Assembly: GCA_003279005.1 (NCBI GenBank)
Contig: QCBY01000001.1
Span: 1 to 64,000 of the forward strand
DNA from: Prochlorococcus sp. AG-347-J22
GTDB taxonomy: Bacteria; Cyanobacteriota; Cyanobacteriia; PCC-6307; Cyanobiaceae
Direction of reading: 5' to 3'
Length of the DNA stretch: 64,000 bases
This document shows positions 41,361 to 53,240 of the stretch, one piece after another. The notes below the pieces were generated by a model. It was not told the DNA's origin. It worked only from the letters and a program-made list of their open reading frames with translations, and searched no databases. Every line of letters begins with the position of its first letter. Position 1 is the first letter of the stretch. The translations under genes and the position numbers were made by a program.

Positions 41361-42586
41361 TATATATTAATTATTCGTTTCATTGCATTAATTACATTTG
41401 ATCTCGAGTTAAAGGCAGACAATCGGAAATAACCTTCTCCAGCCAACCCAAACCCGCTACCTGGTGTGCCTACCACATCAGCTTTTTCAAGTAAAAAATC
41501 AAAAAAGTCCCAGGAAGTCATATCAGATGGAACTTTAATCCAAACGTAAGGTGCATTATCTCCCCCATAAACTTTAAAGCCTGCACTTCTAAGCTTATTT
41601 TGCATAATCTTTGCATTTTCCATATAAAAATCAATTAAAGAATTAACCTCCCTTTTTCCTTGGGAAGAATATACTGCCTCTGCTCCTCTTTGAACGATAT
41701 AGCTTACTCCATTAAATTTTGTAGATTGACGCCTGTTCCATAATGGCAATAAATCAACCTTATCACCTTTTGAATTTTGTCCTGATAGATTTTCAGGTAT
41801 TACTGTATAGGCACATCTTACTCCAGTAAATCCAGCATTTTTTGAAAAGGATCTAAACTCAATAGCACAATTTTTTGCCCCCTCTATCTCGTATATTGAA
41901 TGAGGAATATCTTTATCTTGAATAAAAGCTTCATAAGCTGCATCAAAAAGAATCAATGACTTATTTTCATTGGCGTAGTCAACCCATTTTTTCAATTCTT
42001 TTTTGGAAATTGTAGCGCCAGTCGGATTATTCGGGAAACAAAGGTAAATAATATCAACCTTATTTTTAGGGATTTCAGGTATAAAATTATTATCTTCATT
42101 TATTGCTAAATATAATAAACCTTGATAAGTACCATTTTGCAGAGTTTCACCAGTTCTCCCTGTCATTACATTACTATCTACATAAACAGGATAAACTGGA
42201 TCTGTAACAGCAATAAAATTCTCATCACCAAGAATATCTAAAATATTGCTGCTATCGCATTTTGAACCATCTGAAACAAATATCTCTTCTGGAGAAATTT
42301 GACAGCCTCTTGAAATAAAATCATTTTCAGAAATTTTTTCCCTAAGCCATCCATATCCTTGTTCTGGACCATAGCCTTTAAATCCTTTATTTGTACCCAT
42401 TTCATTTAATGCTTTACTCATAGCATTTATACACGCTTTAGGCAGCGGCTCAGTCACATCACCTATCCCAAGCTTGATAACTTCTGAGTTTTGATTACCT
42501 TTAGTATATGCATTAACCCTTTTTGAGATTTCAGGAAATAGATATCCTGCTTTGAGTTTTAAATAATTTTCGTTTATTTGAACCAC
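41360..42586 (-). CDS. dapL: LL-diaminopimelate aminotransferase
   Basis: 408 aa; [26 protein letters not shown]. Confidence 0.94.
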   Translation of the reverse strand: MVQINENYLKLKAGYLFPEISKRVNAYTKGNQNSEVIKLGIGDVTEPLPKACINAMSKALNEMGTNKGFKGYGPEQGYGWLREKISENDFISRGCQISPEEIFVSDGSKCDSSNILDILGDENFIAVTDPVYPVYVDSNVMTGRTGETLQNGTYQGLLYLAINEDNNFIPEIPKNKVDIIYLCFPNNPTGATISKKELKKWVDYANENKSLILFDAAYEAFIQDKDIPHSIYEIEGAKNCAIEFRSFSKNAGFTGVRCAYTVIPENLSGQNSKGDKVDLLPLWNRRQSTKFNGVSYIVQRGAEAVYSSQGKREVNSLIDFYMENAKIMQNKLRSAGFKVYGGDNAPYVWIKVPSDMTSWDFFDFLLEKADVVGTPGSGFGLAGEGYFRLSAFNSRSNVINAMKRIINI

Positions 42587-42885
42587 TTTAAAAAATTAAA
42601 AACTTATTTTATAAGAATAATAGATGAATGTGCTTAACCGTAAATAAGATGTTAATATAGGGATGGTTATGATTTAATTAAAGAAATAATCATAGCTACT
42701 AAATCAGTTTCAATAAGTTTGAAAGTCGTCTAAAATTTAAATATTTAGCAAATAACACTGCTACTAATTAGTTTAAAAACTTCTAATAAATTTAATCAGC
42801 AAAAAATTGTTAGTAAATAATTAAAATTTAAATTATTTAATTTTCTGTCGATTTTCAAAATTCAAAACATACTTTATCTTTTTAT

Positions 42886-44712
42886 ATGTCTCAGCAAATT
42901 GTAATAGCTGAGCAGGCTCGTATTGCAGCACTACTCACAGATGATCGAGTTGATGAACTGATCGTCGCACAAGGTCAATATCAAATCGGAGATATCTTTT
43001 TAGGAAGTGTTGAAAATGTTCTTCCAGGAATTGATGCAGCATTTATCGATATTGGGGAAAGTGAAAAAAATGGCTTTATTCATGTATCAGATTTAGGTCC
43101 GTTAAGATTAAAAAAAGGCATTGTCGGCATTACTGAACTTCTTGAACCCAAACAAAAAGTTCTCGTTCAAGTAATGAAAGAACCCACTGGTAATAAGGGG
43201 CCTAGACTTACAGGTAATATCTCATTACCAGGAAAATACCTAATATTGCAACCTTTTGGACAAGGAGTAAATATTTCTAGGAAGATAAATACTGATACTG
43301 AAAGAAGTCGTTTAAGAGCACTTGGGGTTTTAATTAAACCCCCCAGCACAGGCCTATTATTTCGAACAGAGGCAGAAAAAATAAAGGAAGAATTACTTAT
43401 TGAAGATCTAGAAAATTTAATTCAACAATGGGATCAAGTTATAAAAATTTCAGAGAATTCACTTCCACCATATTTAATAAGTAGAGATGAAGATTTTTCA
43501 TTAAAAATCCTAAGAGACTGTGTTAAACCATCAACTAATAAAATTATAATTGATGATAAAATAGCCCTCGAAAAAGCAAAAGACTTTTTAAGTAATAATG
43601 ACTCAAATGTGGATCTTGTTTTTCATAGTAATGATATAAACGAACATATTTTAGAGAAATACCAAATTAACAAAACTATTCAAAAGGCACTTCAACCTAG
43701 AGTAGATTTACCCTCAGGAGGATACATAATAATTGAGCCAACTGAAGCCTTAACAGTAATAGATGTAAATTCTGGCTCTTTCACAAGATCAGCTAATTCA
43801 AGACAAACAGTTTTGTGGACGAATTGCGAAGCAGCTGTAGAAATTTCCCGGCAAATGAAATTGAGAAATATTGGGGGAGTTTTAGTTATAGATTTTATAG
43901 ATATGGAATCTCGAAGAGATCAATTTCAGTTGCTTGAACAGTTTACTTTAGCCATCAAAGATGATTCTGCAAGGCCTCAGATAGCTGAGTTAACTGAGTT
44001 AGGTTTAGTCGAATTAACAAGGAAAAGGCAAGGTCAAAATATATATGAATTATTCGGGAAAAAATGTAATAATTGCAATGGATTAGGGCACACAGAAAAT
44101 TTACCAAATTATCAAAATTTCAATTCAGAAACAAACCAAAATACAAAGAAAGCTAGCAAAACAATTAATACAAATGTCACAGATTTAGACCAAGCTCAAT
44201 TAATAGAAGATCAAGAAAAAATAGTTAAAAAAGAACTACCTAACTCCAAAAATTTAAATAAAGATGATGATGAATCACAAAAAAAGTATAGTGAAGATGA
44301 AATACTTAATACAAATAATTCCAAAGAAAAAAAAGTTATAACGGTTGAGCTCAGTAATGATGAAAAAATTGTCTATAGTCAATTAGGTATTAATCCACTA
44401 ATTAAACTAGGAAAACAATATTTAACTAACAATCATTTAATACATATAGAAAATGGTAAGAACAAAGTTGAAGAAATGGCTTTAGAGAATAATAAAAAAT
44501 CAATAGCAAAAGTTTCTAGTAAAAAAGCAAACAAGAATCCCTTAATTTCTAATTCAATTGAAAAGTTGGAAGTTAAATTAGATGACGCTAAAGAAGTTAA
44601 TCCCGAGAATAAATTACCCGAGAAAAAAACTGCGAATAAGGAAATAAAAATAACAGATGAAATTGATAATTCAAGAAGGAAAAGAAGAAGGTCATCTGCG
44701 AGTATTGAATAA
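42886..44712 (+). CDS. rne: Ribonuclease E/G
   Basis: 608 aa; S1 domain [38 protein letters not shown]. Confidence 0.96.
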   Translation: MSQQIVIAEQARIAALLTDDRVDELIVAQGQYQIGDIFLGSVENVLPGIDAAFIDIGESEKNGFIHVSDLGPLRLKKGIVGITELLEPKQKVLVQVMKEPTGNKGPRLTGNISLPGKYLILQPFGQGVNISRKINTDTERSRLRALGVLIKPPSTGLLFRTEAEKIKEELLIEDLENLIQQWDQVIKISENSLPPYLISRDEDFSLKILRDCVKPSTNKIIIDDKIALEKAKDFLSNNDSNVDLVFHSNDINEHILEKYQINKTIQKALQPRVDLPSGGYIIIEPTEALTVIDVNSGSFTRSANSRQTVLWTNCEAAVEISRQMKLRNIGGVLVIDFIDMESRRDQFQLLEQFTLAIKDDSARPQIAELTELGLVELTRKRQGQNIYELFGKKCNNCNGLGHTENLPNYQNFNSETNQNTKKASKTINTNVTDLDQAQLIEDQEKIVKKELPNSKNLNKDDDESQKKYSEDEILNTNNSKEKKVITVELSNDEKIVYSQLGINPLIKLGKQYLTNNHLIHIENGKNKVEEMALENNKKSIAKVSSKKANKNPLISNSIEKLEVKLDDAKEVNPENKLPEKKTANKEIKITDEIDNSRRKRRRSSASIE

Positions 44713-45286
44713 AGTTTCTGAGATAGGTATTGACGAAGTAGGTCGTGGTGCAGTTTTTGGACCTGTATTTTCTGCTGTCATCGCTCTAACTGAAAAAAAT
44801 GGATTAATTCTAAAGCAATTGGGTGTAACCGATAGTAAAAAATTAACTCCAAAAAAAAGAAAATTACTTTTGCCGAAAATTATAGAATTGTCCTCAGACT
44901 ACAGTTTGGGACAGTCTTCAGTAAGAGAAATAGAACAATTAGGCATAAGATATGCAACCGAGCTTTCAATGATTAGAGCTATCAAGAAGTTAAAAGAAAA
45001 ACCATCTGAATTGATAATTGACGGTCCATTATCATTAAGACTTTGGAAGGGTCGTCAAAGAAATGTAATTTCTGGTGATTCCAAATTTACTTCAATTGCT
45101 GCAGCAAGTATATTTGCTAAAGTAACACGTGACTTTTTAATGGAAAGATTAGAAAAAGAATTTTCTGGATATTTAATATTTAAAAATAAAGGATATGGTA
45201 CCAAACAACACTTTTTAAGTCTTAAAACAAATGGTTTAACCAAACTTCATAGGAAAAGTTTCTTGACTAAATTAAACCTCATTTAA
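44657..45286 (+). CDS. rnhB: Ribonuclease HII
   Basis: [28 protein letters not shown]; start may lie downstream of 44657. Confidence 0.95.
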   Translation: MKLIIQEGKEEGHLRVLNKVSEIGIDEVGRGAVFGPVFSAVIALTEKNGLILKQLGVTDSKKLTPKKRKLLLPKIIELSSDYSLGQSSVREIEQLGIRYATELSMIRAIKKLKEKPSELIIDGPLSLRLWKGRQRNVISGDSKFTSIAAASIFAKVTRDFLMERLEKEFSGYLIFKNKGYGTKQHFLSLKTNGLTKLHRKSFLTKLNLI

Positions 45287-45790
45287 TTCACACCAATTTA
45301 TAAAATCTTTTATTAATTGTTGCTGAACTCTAGATTTGATTCCCAATAAAATTCCATTTAATACTGAATGCCCAGTAGATTCCAAAATTTTCTTTGGCAC
45401 AAGTTTTAAAAGAGGAGGTTGACTCACAGAGACCCCCAAAAGTGCTTCGCCTTCTAAACCATTATCAGTCGCCTCCAAGTTTGCTTTCAAAATTAAACTG
45501 AAATCCTCTATTATCCCTAACCCATCTAATTTGCTATCAAGTGCGCTCATTTTTAAAACACCCTCTTCATTCTCAACTGCAATTGATACAACAGGGTTAA
45601 CATCTAATTGAAAAACCCTGAAACTTGTTACAGTGTACTTATACTTTCCATCCCCTTCAGGTTCTAATTTATTGGGGTCGAGCATTGCTCCAACAACTCT
45701 TTCTTCTTCTAAAAGATATTTAGAAAGATATTCCTTATTCCTTGTTACAGAAAGCTTAAGTTTCTGTTTAGCATCAAAAGCTAAAAGCAT
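45272..45790 (-). CDS. DUF1997 family conserved protein
   Basis: 172 aa, cyanobacterial conserved hypothetical next to rnhB. Confidence 0.7.
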   Translation of the reverse strand: MLLAFDAKQKLKLSVTRNKEYLSKYLLEEERVVGAMLDPNKLEPEGDGKYKYTVTSFRVFQLDVNPVVSIAVENEEGVLKMSALDSKLDGLGIIEDFSLILKANLEATDNGLEGEALLGVSVSQPPLLKLVPKKILESTGHSVLNGILLGIKSRVQQQLIKDFINWCELNEV

Positions 45791-45816
45791 TTTTCTATAA
45801 TGCCTCCAATGCTAAT

Positions 45817-46689
45817 TTGATTTCTTTTTTCTTACAATTAATCATGCGCAAACAAGTTGCATATTTAGGCCCTGAAGGGACATACGCAGAAAAAGCAGCC
45901 CATATTTTATCGAAGCTTGCCAATTTTGAGTCACCTTTATTTGTACCACGTAATGGGCTATATTCAGTCATTAAGTCAATAGCCTACAACAATTGTGATG
46001 CAGCTATAGTACCTATCGAAAACTCTGTTGAGGGAGGAGTAACAACGACTTTAGACGCGCTTTGGAAATTTTCAGATATAAACATTAATAAGGCGATTGT
46101 TTTACCGATAAATCATGCTTTAATCAGCGATGGAGACATTACAGAGATATCAGAGGTCCTCTCTCATCCGCAAGCTTTAGCCCAATGTTCTGAATGGTTA
46201 TCTGAGAATCTCCCCGAGGCAATTACTTTATCAACGAATTCAACTTCAGAAGCTGTAAAAATGGTAAAAGGAAGTTCATTTAGAGCAGCTATTGGATCAA
46301 AATCTCTTACTGAAATAGAAGGACTTAAAGAATTAGCATTTCCTATTAATGATGTTCCTGGGAATTGCACAAGATTTGTTTTATTGAGCAAAGAATCCTT
46401 TTTAGATAGAGCTAATATTGCAAGTTTTGCCTTTTCATTACTCTCTAATAATCCTGGAGCATTACTTGAGGCTCTTAATTATATTGCAGAATTTGGATTT
46501 AATATGAGTAAGATAGAATCGAGGCCATCCAAAAGAGAATTAGGAGAATATATAATTTACGTTGATGTTGAAATAAACTTAAAAAGTAATATTGAAGCAT
46601 TTTATGAATTGAAGAAAAAACTCAAACCCTTATGTGAACATTTGGTTGACTTTGGCTGTTACTTTTCAGAAAAAATTAATTTAGATTAA
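45817..46689 (+). CDS. pheA: Prephenate dehydratase
   Basis: YLGPEGTYAEKAA, ESRPSKRELGEYIIYVD (ACT). Confidence 0.95.
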   Translation: MISFFLQLIMRKQVAYLGPEGTYAEKAAHILSKLANFESPLFVPRNGLYSVIKSIAYNNCDAAIVPIENSVEGGVTTTLDALWKFSDININKAIVLPINHALISDGDITEISEVLSHPQALAQCSEWLSENLPEAITLSTNSTSEAVKMVKGSSFRAAIGSKSLTEIEGLKELAFPINDVPGNCTRFVLLSKESFLDRANIASFAFSLLSNNPGALLEALNYIAEFGFNMSKIESRPSKRELGEYIIYVDVEINLKSNIEAFYELKKKLKPLCEHLVDFGCYFSEKINLD

Positions 46690-47625
46690 CTATCCTCTAC
46701 ATTTATAAACCCCAAATTCCATTAAACCTTTTTTAAAGGCCCAATCCATTAATAATATTGTCGGAATCTCTCTTATAGACTTTACTATCGCTCCTGGGCC
46801 AAGTGTTAAAATTGCATTAGGCCTTCTAATCCCCTCAAATATCGAATCAAACCAAGATGGATTTGTATAGTAATTCCAGTTATCAAAAATAACCTGACCT
46901 GAACTATTCTTATTTTTGGTAAGAATACTACTAAAGTCTTTGATGCTCATAAATTTAGGATGTACCCATTGTTCAAGTAGTTGTTTCAAGATTATTTTTT
47001 CAATCATAGTTGGAGGCTGTTTGTTTAAATCTCTTGAATTCCAATCAGCCAAAGCTAGGTATCCCCCAGGTCTCAAAGTTCTTAACATTTGATCTGCAAA
47101 TTTAGTTTTGTTACTCATATGAGCTCCTGCCTCTACACTCCAAACTCCATCAAATGCTCCATCTTCAAATTTCAAATCCAAAGCATCCATAACTTTGAAG
47201 TTGCATTTACAATTCTTAGGTGTAAGTTCTTTAGCTCTTTTAACTTGAGCTGGACTAATTGTTATTCCCGTTACATTAAATCCATAATAATCAGCGAGAA
47301 GTCTGGAACTTCCTCCTATTCCACAACCTACATCTAAAACCCTGGAACCTCGTGGCAATTTATCTAAACCACTCCAACTAACTAGCTCATGCACAAATTG
47401 GACTTTAGCCTCTCTAAAATCAATTTTTTTATTTGGAGGGTAAAAACCTAAATGTATATGTTCGCCCCATAATCTTTCTAATAGTTTATCTTCAGTCCAG
47501 GAGTCATATGCTGAAGCTACATTTCCCGAAGAAACATATTTTCTAGTATTAATTCTCCAAAGTATTAAATATGATAATAATAAAATTAATAATAAAAAAA
47601 AAGAAAATATTAGATATGTAGACAT
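46690..47625 (-). CDS. SAM-dependent methyltransferase, MPBQ/MSBQ (tocopherol/plastoquinone pathway) type
   Basis: 311 aa; N-terminal TM; VLDVGCGIGGSSRLLADYYGFNVTGITISPAQ. Confidence 0.85.
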   Translation of the reverse strand: MSTYLIFSFFLLLILLLSYLILWRINTRKYVSSGNVASAYDSWTEDKLLERLWGEHIHLGFYPPNKKIDFREAKVQFVHELVSWSGLDKLPRGSRVLDVGCGIGGSSRLLADYYGFNVTGITISPAQVKRAKELTPKNCKCNFKVMDALDLKFEDGAFDGVWSVEAGAHMSNKTKFADQMLRTLRPGGYLALADWNSRDLNKQPPTMIEKIILKQLLEQWVHPKFMSIKDFSSILTKNKNSSGQVIFDNWNYYTNPSWFDSIFEGIRRPNAILTLGPGAIVKSIREIPTILLMDWAFKKGLMEFGVYKCRG

Positions 47626-48282
47626 TTAATTTTCTTTGATATCAGGAAAGCTTTCTTTTAATGCAGTTCTTGCTGCTAATTGCTTTCTCGTATGATCTAA
47701 CATTTCAAACTCTCTTTGTAAACGTGTGTAGGTATTTCTTTCTTCTAGAAGTCTCTGCTGCTCTTCAGCTACCGGTCCCCCTAAATGGGCCCCTATCCAA
47801 AAAGAAAGTTCCAAAGGATTTTCTGGTAATTTATCAGGAAGAACTTTTTGAGAATTAGTTAATTTACCAGTCAATTTGACTACATCATTTAATGCTTGAG
47901 TAACTGAATCTCTTAAAAGATCTAAGTTTTGAAAACTTTCTATATTTTCATCATTGATCCAACTAACCATTGCGGAGCAATAAGGAGTTGAACGTACAAT
48001 TTCCAAGACTTGGAATCTTTGTTGACCTATTGTAACTATAGTACTTCTACCATCTTCAGCTGTTTGATGTTTAATAATTTGAGCACAACAGCCAACGTTG
48101 GCCATACTCTTTGTATTAGGATCCCACTTGATCACTCCGAACATTGAATCTGATTCAAGTACAGATTTCAGCATAATTCTATATCTTGATTCAAAAATAT
48201 GAAGAGGCAATACTTCTTGAGGGAAAAGAACAACTTCTGGTAAAGGGAATAAAGGTAGTTCCCTTACTGAAAGCTCTCCCAT
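47626..48282 (-). CDS. LON substrate-binding domain protein
   Basis: 218 aa; ELPLFPLPEVVLFPQEVLPLHIFESRYR. Confidence 0.9.
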   Translation of the reverse strand: MGELSVRELPLFPLPEVVLFPQEVLPLHIFESRYRIMLKSVLESDSMFGVIKWDPNTKSMANVGCCAQIIKHQTAEDGRSTIVTIGQQRFQVLEIVRSTPYCSAMVSWINDENIESFQNLDLLRDSVTQALNDVVKLTGKLTNSQKVLPDKLPENPLELSFWIGAHLGGPVAEEQQRLLEERNTYTRLQREFEMLDHTRKQLAARTALKESFPDIKEN

Positions 48283-48339
48283 TTAAACCTCAAAATCTAT
48301 ATCTTCATATTAGTAAATTTAAGTGCTATTCGGGCATTC

Positions 48340-48660
48340 TTACAGTTTGACTTCTATATCTACACCACTAGGTAGATCTAATTTCATTAAAGCGTCTATG
48401 GTTTTCGCAGAAGGACTATAGATATCAATTATTCTTCTGTGCGTCCTGGTCTCAAAATGCTCTCTAGAATCCTTATCTACGTGAGGGGATCTCAAAACAC
48501 AATAAATTTTTCTTTTTGTAGGTAATGGAATAGGGCCTATAGCTGAAGCAGAAGTTGTATCAGCTGTTTGAATAATTTTGTCACATGATAAATCAAGCAT
48601 TCTTCTATCAAATGCTTTTAATCTTATGCGAATTTTTTGTTGAGCAAGTGTAGCTGTCAT
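48340..48660 (-). CDS. rpsJ: 30S ribosomal protein S10
   Basis: 106 aa; [25 protein letters not shown]. Confidence 0.97.
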   Translation of the reverse strand: MTATLAQQKIRIRLKAFDRRMLDLSCDKIIQTADTTSASAIGPIPLPTKRKIYCVLRSPHVDKDSREHFETRTHRRIIDIYSPSAKTIDALMKLDLPSGVDIEVKL

Positions 48661-48683
48661 AGTTTAATTAATCTCTTATGAAA

Positions 48684-48706
48684 GGGTTATTGAAAATCAA
48701 TAACCC
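48684..48706 (-). promoter_or_regulatory. Inverted repeat / hairpin between tufA and rpsJ
   Basis: GGGTTATTGA-AAA-TCAATAACCC: perfect 10-bp stem; no clear T-run on the minus strand. Confidence 0.6.
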
Positions 48707-48760
48707 GTATCTAATTAAATATTTTAAAATATCAAAGGGTTAACTTCGCAATTTTAAAAC

Positions 48761-49960
48761 TTATTGAATAATTTTGGAAACAACTCCAGCACCGATAGTA
48801 CGACCACCTTCGCGAATAGCAAAACGCATTCCTTGTTCGATAGCCACAGGACAAATTAGTTCTCCAGTCATTTTTATTCTGTCACCTGGCATGACCATTT
48901 CTACATTAGCGCCATCATCTGAGGTAAATGCAGTAATTTGTCCTGTAACATCTGTAGTTCTTATATAAAATTGAGGTCTGTAACCTGCAAAGAAAGGAGT
49001 GTGTCTTCCACCTTCTTCTTTCTTAAGAACATAAACTTCTCCTTCGAACTTTGTATGAGGGGTAATTGAGCCTTTTTTAACAAGAACCATTCCTCTCTCA
49101 ATATCTTCTTTTTGAACACCACGTAAGAGGAGTCCAACATTATCTCCAGCCATTCCTTCATCAAGAAGTTTACGAAACATCTCAACACCAGTAACTGTAG
49201 TTAATCTTGTATCTCTAATTCCAACTATTTCAACTTCTTCTCCAACTTTGACTTTACCTCTTTCTATTCTTCCTGTAGCAACTGTTCCTCTACCAGTAAT
49301 AGAGAAAACATCTTCTACTGCCATCAAGAATGGTTTATCAATTTCTCTTTCAGGTTCAGGGATGCTGGCATCAACCGCCTTCATTAGTTCTTCGATTTTA
49401 GATTCCCAAGTAGAATCTCCTTCTAGAGCTTTTAAACCAGAAACTTGAACGATTGGTATATCATCACCTGGGAAATCATAACTATCAAGAAGTTCTCTGA
49501 TTTCCATTTCAACAAGTTCAATAATTTCTTCATCATCTACCATGTCACATTTGTTTAGTGCAACGACCAGGGCCGGGACTCCAACTTGTTTTGCTAAAAG
49601 TATATGTTCCTTAGTTTGAGCCATAGGGCCATCTGTTGCAGCACAAACTAAAATTGCACCATCCATTTGAGCAGCACCAGTAATCATGTTTTTTACATAA
49701 TCAGCATGGCCTGGACAGTCAACGTGAGCATAGTGTCTATCCGCAGTTTCATATTCGACGTGTGCAGTATTAATTGTTATGCCACGTTCTCTTTCCTCTG
49801 GAGCACCATCAATGTCTCCATAGTCTTGAGCTTGTGCTTGACCTTTTTTAGCTAGAACATTTGTAATAGCGGCAGTTAGGGTTGTTTTCCCATGGTCAAC
49901 GTGGCCAATAGTGCCTATGTTGACATGTGGTTTGTTCCTTTCGAACTTCTCGCGAGCCAT
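48761..49960 (-). CDS. tufA: Elongation factor Tu
   Basis: 399 aa; [29 protein letters not shown]. Confidence 0.98.
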   Translation of the reverse strand: MAREKFERNKPHVNIGTIGHVDHGKTTLTAAITNVLAKKGQAQAQDYGDIDGAPEERERGITINTAHVEYETADRHYAHVDCPGHADYVKNMITGAAQMDGAILVCAATDGPMAQTKEHILLAKQVGVPALVVALNKCDMVDDEEIIELVEMEIRELLDSYDFPGDDIPIVQVSGLKALEGDSTWESKIEELMKAVDASIPEPEREIDKPFLMAVEDVFSITGRGTVATGRIERGKVKVGEEVEIVGIRDTRLTTVTGVEMFRKLLDEGMAGDNVGLLLRGVQKEDIERGMVLVKKGSITPHTKFEGEVYVLKKEEGGRHTPFFAGYRPQFYIRTTDVTGQITAFTSDDGANVEMVMPGDRIKMTGELICPVAIEQGMRFAIREGGRTIGAGVVSKIIQ

Positions 49961-50002
49961 TTGAATTAAAGAATCGGGGTTAAAGAGTGTTTAGTTTAGA
50001 GA

Positions 50003-52078
50003 TCAGGAGTTGCCCTGATTCTTGGAAATGATAGCTTCAGCAACATTGCGAGGGACTTCCTCATAATTTGCGAACTCCATTGAAAATATTCCCCGACCTT
50101 GAGTCATTGATCGGAGTTGAGTGGCATAACCGAACATTTCGGCTAAAGGCACTTTGGCCTGTACTTTAGACAATCCATCATCGACGGACTGTCCTTCTAC
50201 TTGACCTCTCCTAGAGGAGAGATCACCAATTACAGATCCAAGAAAATCATCAGGGCTTTCGACCTCGACTTTCATCATAGGCTCTAAGAGGACAGGATTG
50301 CATTTTTTAACCCCATCTTTAAAAGCCATTGAACCTGCAATTTTGAAAGCCATTTCAGAAGAGTCTACATCGTGGAACGAACCATCGACTAGTGTTACTT
50401 TTACATCAATCAGCGGATAACCGGCAAGAACGCCTGATTCACAGGTCTCTTTCATGCCGTTAGAAGCTGGTCCAATATATTCTTTTGGAACAGTTCCACC
50501 AACAATTTTGTTTACAAATTCAAAACCTTTACCAACTTCAGCAGGTTCCATTTCGATGATAACGTGTCCATATTGTCCTTTACCTCCTGTTTGTCTTGCA
50601 TATTTACCTTCACCCTTAGAGCTTGATCTAATTGTTTCTCTGTATGAAACCTGAGGAGCTCCGATATTTGCCTCAACTTTGAACTCTCTTAACATTCTAT
50701 CTACAAGTATTTCTAGATGTAATTCACCCATACCAGCTATAACAGTCTGATTTGTCTCTTGATCTGTACTAACTCTGAAGGTTGGATCTTCTTCAGATAA
50801 GGCTTGTAAAGCTTTAGAAAGCTTTTCCATGTCTCCTTTAGTCTTTGGTTCTACTGCAACTGAAATGACAGGCTCAGGAATAAACAGAGTTTCTAGAACT
50901 ATTGGGTCATCAGTATTACATAGAGTATCTCCTGTTGTTGTATTCTTCAAACCCAAAACAGCACCTAGATCGCCAGCTCTTAATTCATCAACTTCTTCCC
51001 GTTCATCAGCTTTTAAGATGACTAATCTAGAAATTCTCTCTTTTGCATCCTTTGTCGAATTCATAACATAACTACCTTTTGAAAGGACGCCAGAATACAT
51101 TCTTACAAAAGTTAATTTTCCATAAGGATCAGACATAACTTTAAAAGCTAATGCGCTAAAAGGAGCGTTGTCGTCCGAAGGTCTGATATCTTCTTTACCA
51201 TTTGGTAAAACACCCTGTATAGGCTTTACATCTACTGGGGCTGGTAAATAATCAACTACTGCATCTAAAACTAGTTGAACCCCTTTATTTTTAAAGGCTG
51301 ATCCGCATAAAACAGGAACTAAACCATGATTTAGAACCCCCTCTCTGATACCTTTTTTTAATTGCTTTTCACTTAATTCTCCCTTATCCAAGAATATATC
51401 AATTAATTCTTCGTCGTTTTCTGCAACACTTTCCATTAATTTATTTCTCCATTCCACAGCTTCAGCTTTCATATCATCAGGTATTGGAGCCTCTTCAATA
51501 TCAGTTCCTAAATCATTTTTATATAAATAGGCTTTGTTACTAACTAAATCTATGATTCCAGTAAGATCGCCTTCTGCACCAATTGGAAGTTGTATAGGAA
51601 AAGCATTTGCTTTTAGACGGTCTTTGATTTGTTGATTAACTTTTAAAAAATCTGCTCCTGTTCTATCCATCTTATTTACGAAAACCATCCTTGGGACAGA
51701 GTATCTATCGGCTTGACGCCATACGGTCTCAGATTGTGGCTGAACTCCACCAACAGCACAAAATACAGCTATAACTCCATCCAAAACCCTCATAGATCTT
51801 TCTACTTCAATAGTAAAATCTACGTGACCTGGAGTGTCGATAATATTAATTCTGTGGTCCTGCCAGCTTGTAGAAATAGCAGCAGCTGTAATAGTAATTC
51901 CTCTCTCTCTTTCTTGAGCCATCCAATCGGTTACAGCAGCACCGTCATGTACTTCTCCGATTTTATGAACAACTCCTGAGTAAAAAAGTATTCTTTCAGT
52001 TGTTGTTGTTTTACCAGCATCAATGTGAGCGGCTATACCTATGTTCCTTACTCGTTCAAGGGGAAAGTCGCGTGCCAA
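50003..52078 (-). CDS. fusA: Elongation factor G
   Basis: 691 aa; [19 protein letters not shown]. Confidence 0.98.
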   Translation of the reverse strand: MARDFPLERVRNIGIAAHIDAGKTTTTERILFYSGVVHKIGEVHDGAAVTDWMAQERERGITITAAAISTSWQDHRINIIDTPGHVDFTIEVERSMRVLDGVIAVFCAVGGVQPQSETVWRQADRYSVPRMVFVNKMDRTGADFLKVNQQIKDRLKANAFPIQLPIGAEGDLTGIIDLVSNKAYLYKNDLGTDIEEAPIPDDMKAEAVEWRNKLMESVAENDEELIDIFLDKGELSEKQLKKGIREGVLNHGLVPVLCGSAFKNKGVQLVLDAVVDYLPAPVDVKPIQGVLPNGKEDIRPSDDNAPFSALAFKVMSDPYGKLTFVRMYSGVLSKGSYVMNSTKDAKERISRLVILKADEREEVDELRAGDLGAVLGLKNTTTGDTLCNTDDPIVLETLFIPEPVISVAVEPKTKGDMEKLSKALQALSEEDPTFRVSTDQETNQTVIAGMGELHLEILVDRMLREFKVEANIGAPQVSYRETIRSSSKGEGKYARQTGGKGQYGHVIIEMEPAEVGKGFEFVNKIVGGTVPKEYIGPASNGMKETCESGVLAGYPLIDVKVTLVDGSFHDVDSSEMAFKIAGSMAFKDGVKKCNPVLLEPMMKVEVESPDDFLGSVIGDLSSRRGQVEGQSVDDGLSKVQAKVPLAEMFGYATQLRSMTQGRGIFSMEFANYEEVPRNVAEAIISKNQGNS

Positions 52079-52116
52079 TGTTAAAACTCCAAATAGAATG
52101 AATTTCTGAATAATTA

Positions 52117-52140
52117 AAGTTTATTTCATCAAATAAACTT
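52117..52140 (-). promoter_or_regulatory. Inverted repeat / hairpin between rpsG and fusA
   Basis: AAGTTTATTT-CATC-AAATAAACTT: perfect 10-bp AT-rich stem. Confidence 0.5.
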
Positions 52141-52181
52141 TTGTTTAATAATAAACTAATTAAGGGCCATTTTGGTCGAAA

Positions 52182-52652
52182 TTAGTATCTGTAATGAGCA
52201 AAAGCTTTATTAGCTTCTGCCATTTTATGAGTATCTTCTCTCTTCTTTACTGCGCTGCCTGTCTCATTAGCTGCATCCATTAATTCTCCTGCTAATTTCT
52301 GCGACATGCTTTTCCCATTTCTTCCTCTCGAAAAAGTAACAAGCCATCTAAGTGCCATTGCTGTACCTCTTTCTTGACGGACTTCCATTGGTACTTGATA
52401 TGTAGCACCTCCAACTCTTCTAGCCCTTACCTCAACTAAAGGGGTTGCATTCTTTACGGCTGTTTCAAATAACTCCACAGCATTTCCACCTGTTCTTTCA
52501 CTGATAAGAGAAAAAGCATCAGATAATATTTTCTGTGCAGTCGATTTTTTACCATGTTTCATCAATCTAGAAATCATCATTGATGCAAGACGACTGTTAA
52601 ATTGCGGATCTGGTAAAACTGGTCTTTTTACTGCTGCATTACGACGTGACAT
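52182..52652 (-). CDS. rpsG: 30S ribosomal protein S7
   Basis: 156 aa; [32 protein letters not shown]. Confidence 0.98.
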
Positions 52653-52677
52653 ATTAAAAAAGAAGTGATGTTAAAAA

Positions 52678-53055
52678 TTAATCATTTTTAGGAGTTTTTG
52701 CTCCGTATTTAGATCTGGATTGACGTCTATCTTTGACTCCTGCAGTATCTAAAGTTCCTCTAATTATATGATATCTTACTCCAGGCAAGTCTTTAACTCT
52801 CCCGCCTCTTAGAAGAACAACAGAGTGTTCTTGTAAATTATGTCCAATTCCAGGAATATAAGCTGTAACTTCGAAACCTGAAGTTAATCTAACTCTAGCA
52901 ACTTTTCTCAAGGCAGAATTAGGTTTCTTAGGAGTGGATGTATAAACTCTTGTACATACTCCTCTTCTCTCTGGACAAGATTTAAGAGCAGGAGATTTTG
53001 TTTTTCTCGTCAGACGTTTTCTTTCTGATCCAATTAACTGGGAAATGGTCGGCAT
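52678..53055 (-). CDS. rpsL: 30S ribosomal protein S12
   Basis: 125 aa; [28 protein letters not shown]. Confidence 0.98.
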   Translation of the reverse strand: MPTISQLIGSERKRLTRKTKSPALKSCPERRGVCTRVYTSTPKKPNSALRKVARVRLTSGFEVTAYIPGIGHNLQEHSVVLLRGGRVKDLPGVRYHIIRGTLDTAGVKDRRQSRSKYGAKTPKND

Positions 53056-53240
53056 CTATATTTATAGAAAAAAATACATATCAAAATATCATAACCTTTT
53101 ACGAGTCACATAAAAAGTTTTTTTTTAAATTTAGATTGAAAATTAAATTTGTTTAGTAATTCTTCATTATTTTAGGTTTTATTTGTATTTTTATTTTTAT
53201 AATAGTAATAAATAAAAATCTTTAAATAGTTAAATAATCT

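Noticed and set aside
53056-53240. NtcA site (GTAN8TAC) upstream of gltB
   Set aside because: Looked for the canonical palindrome; only half-sites in AT-rich sequence.
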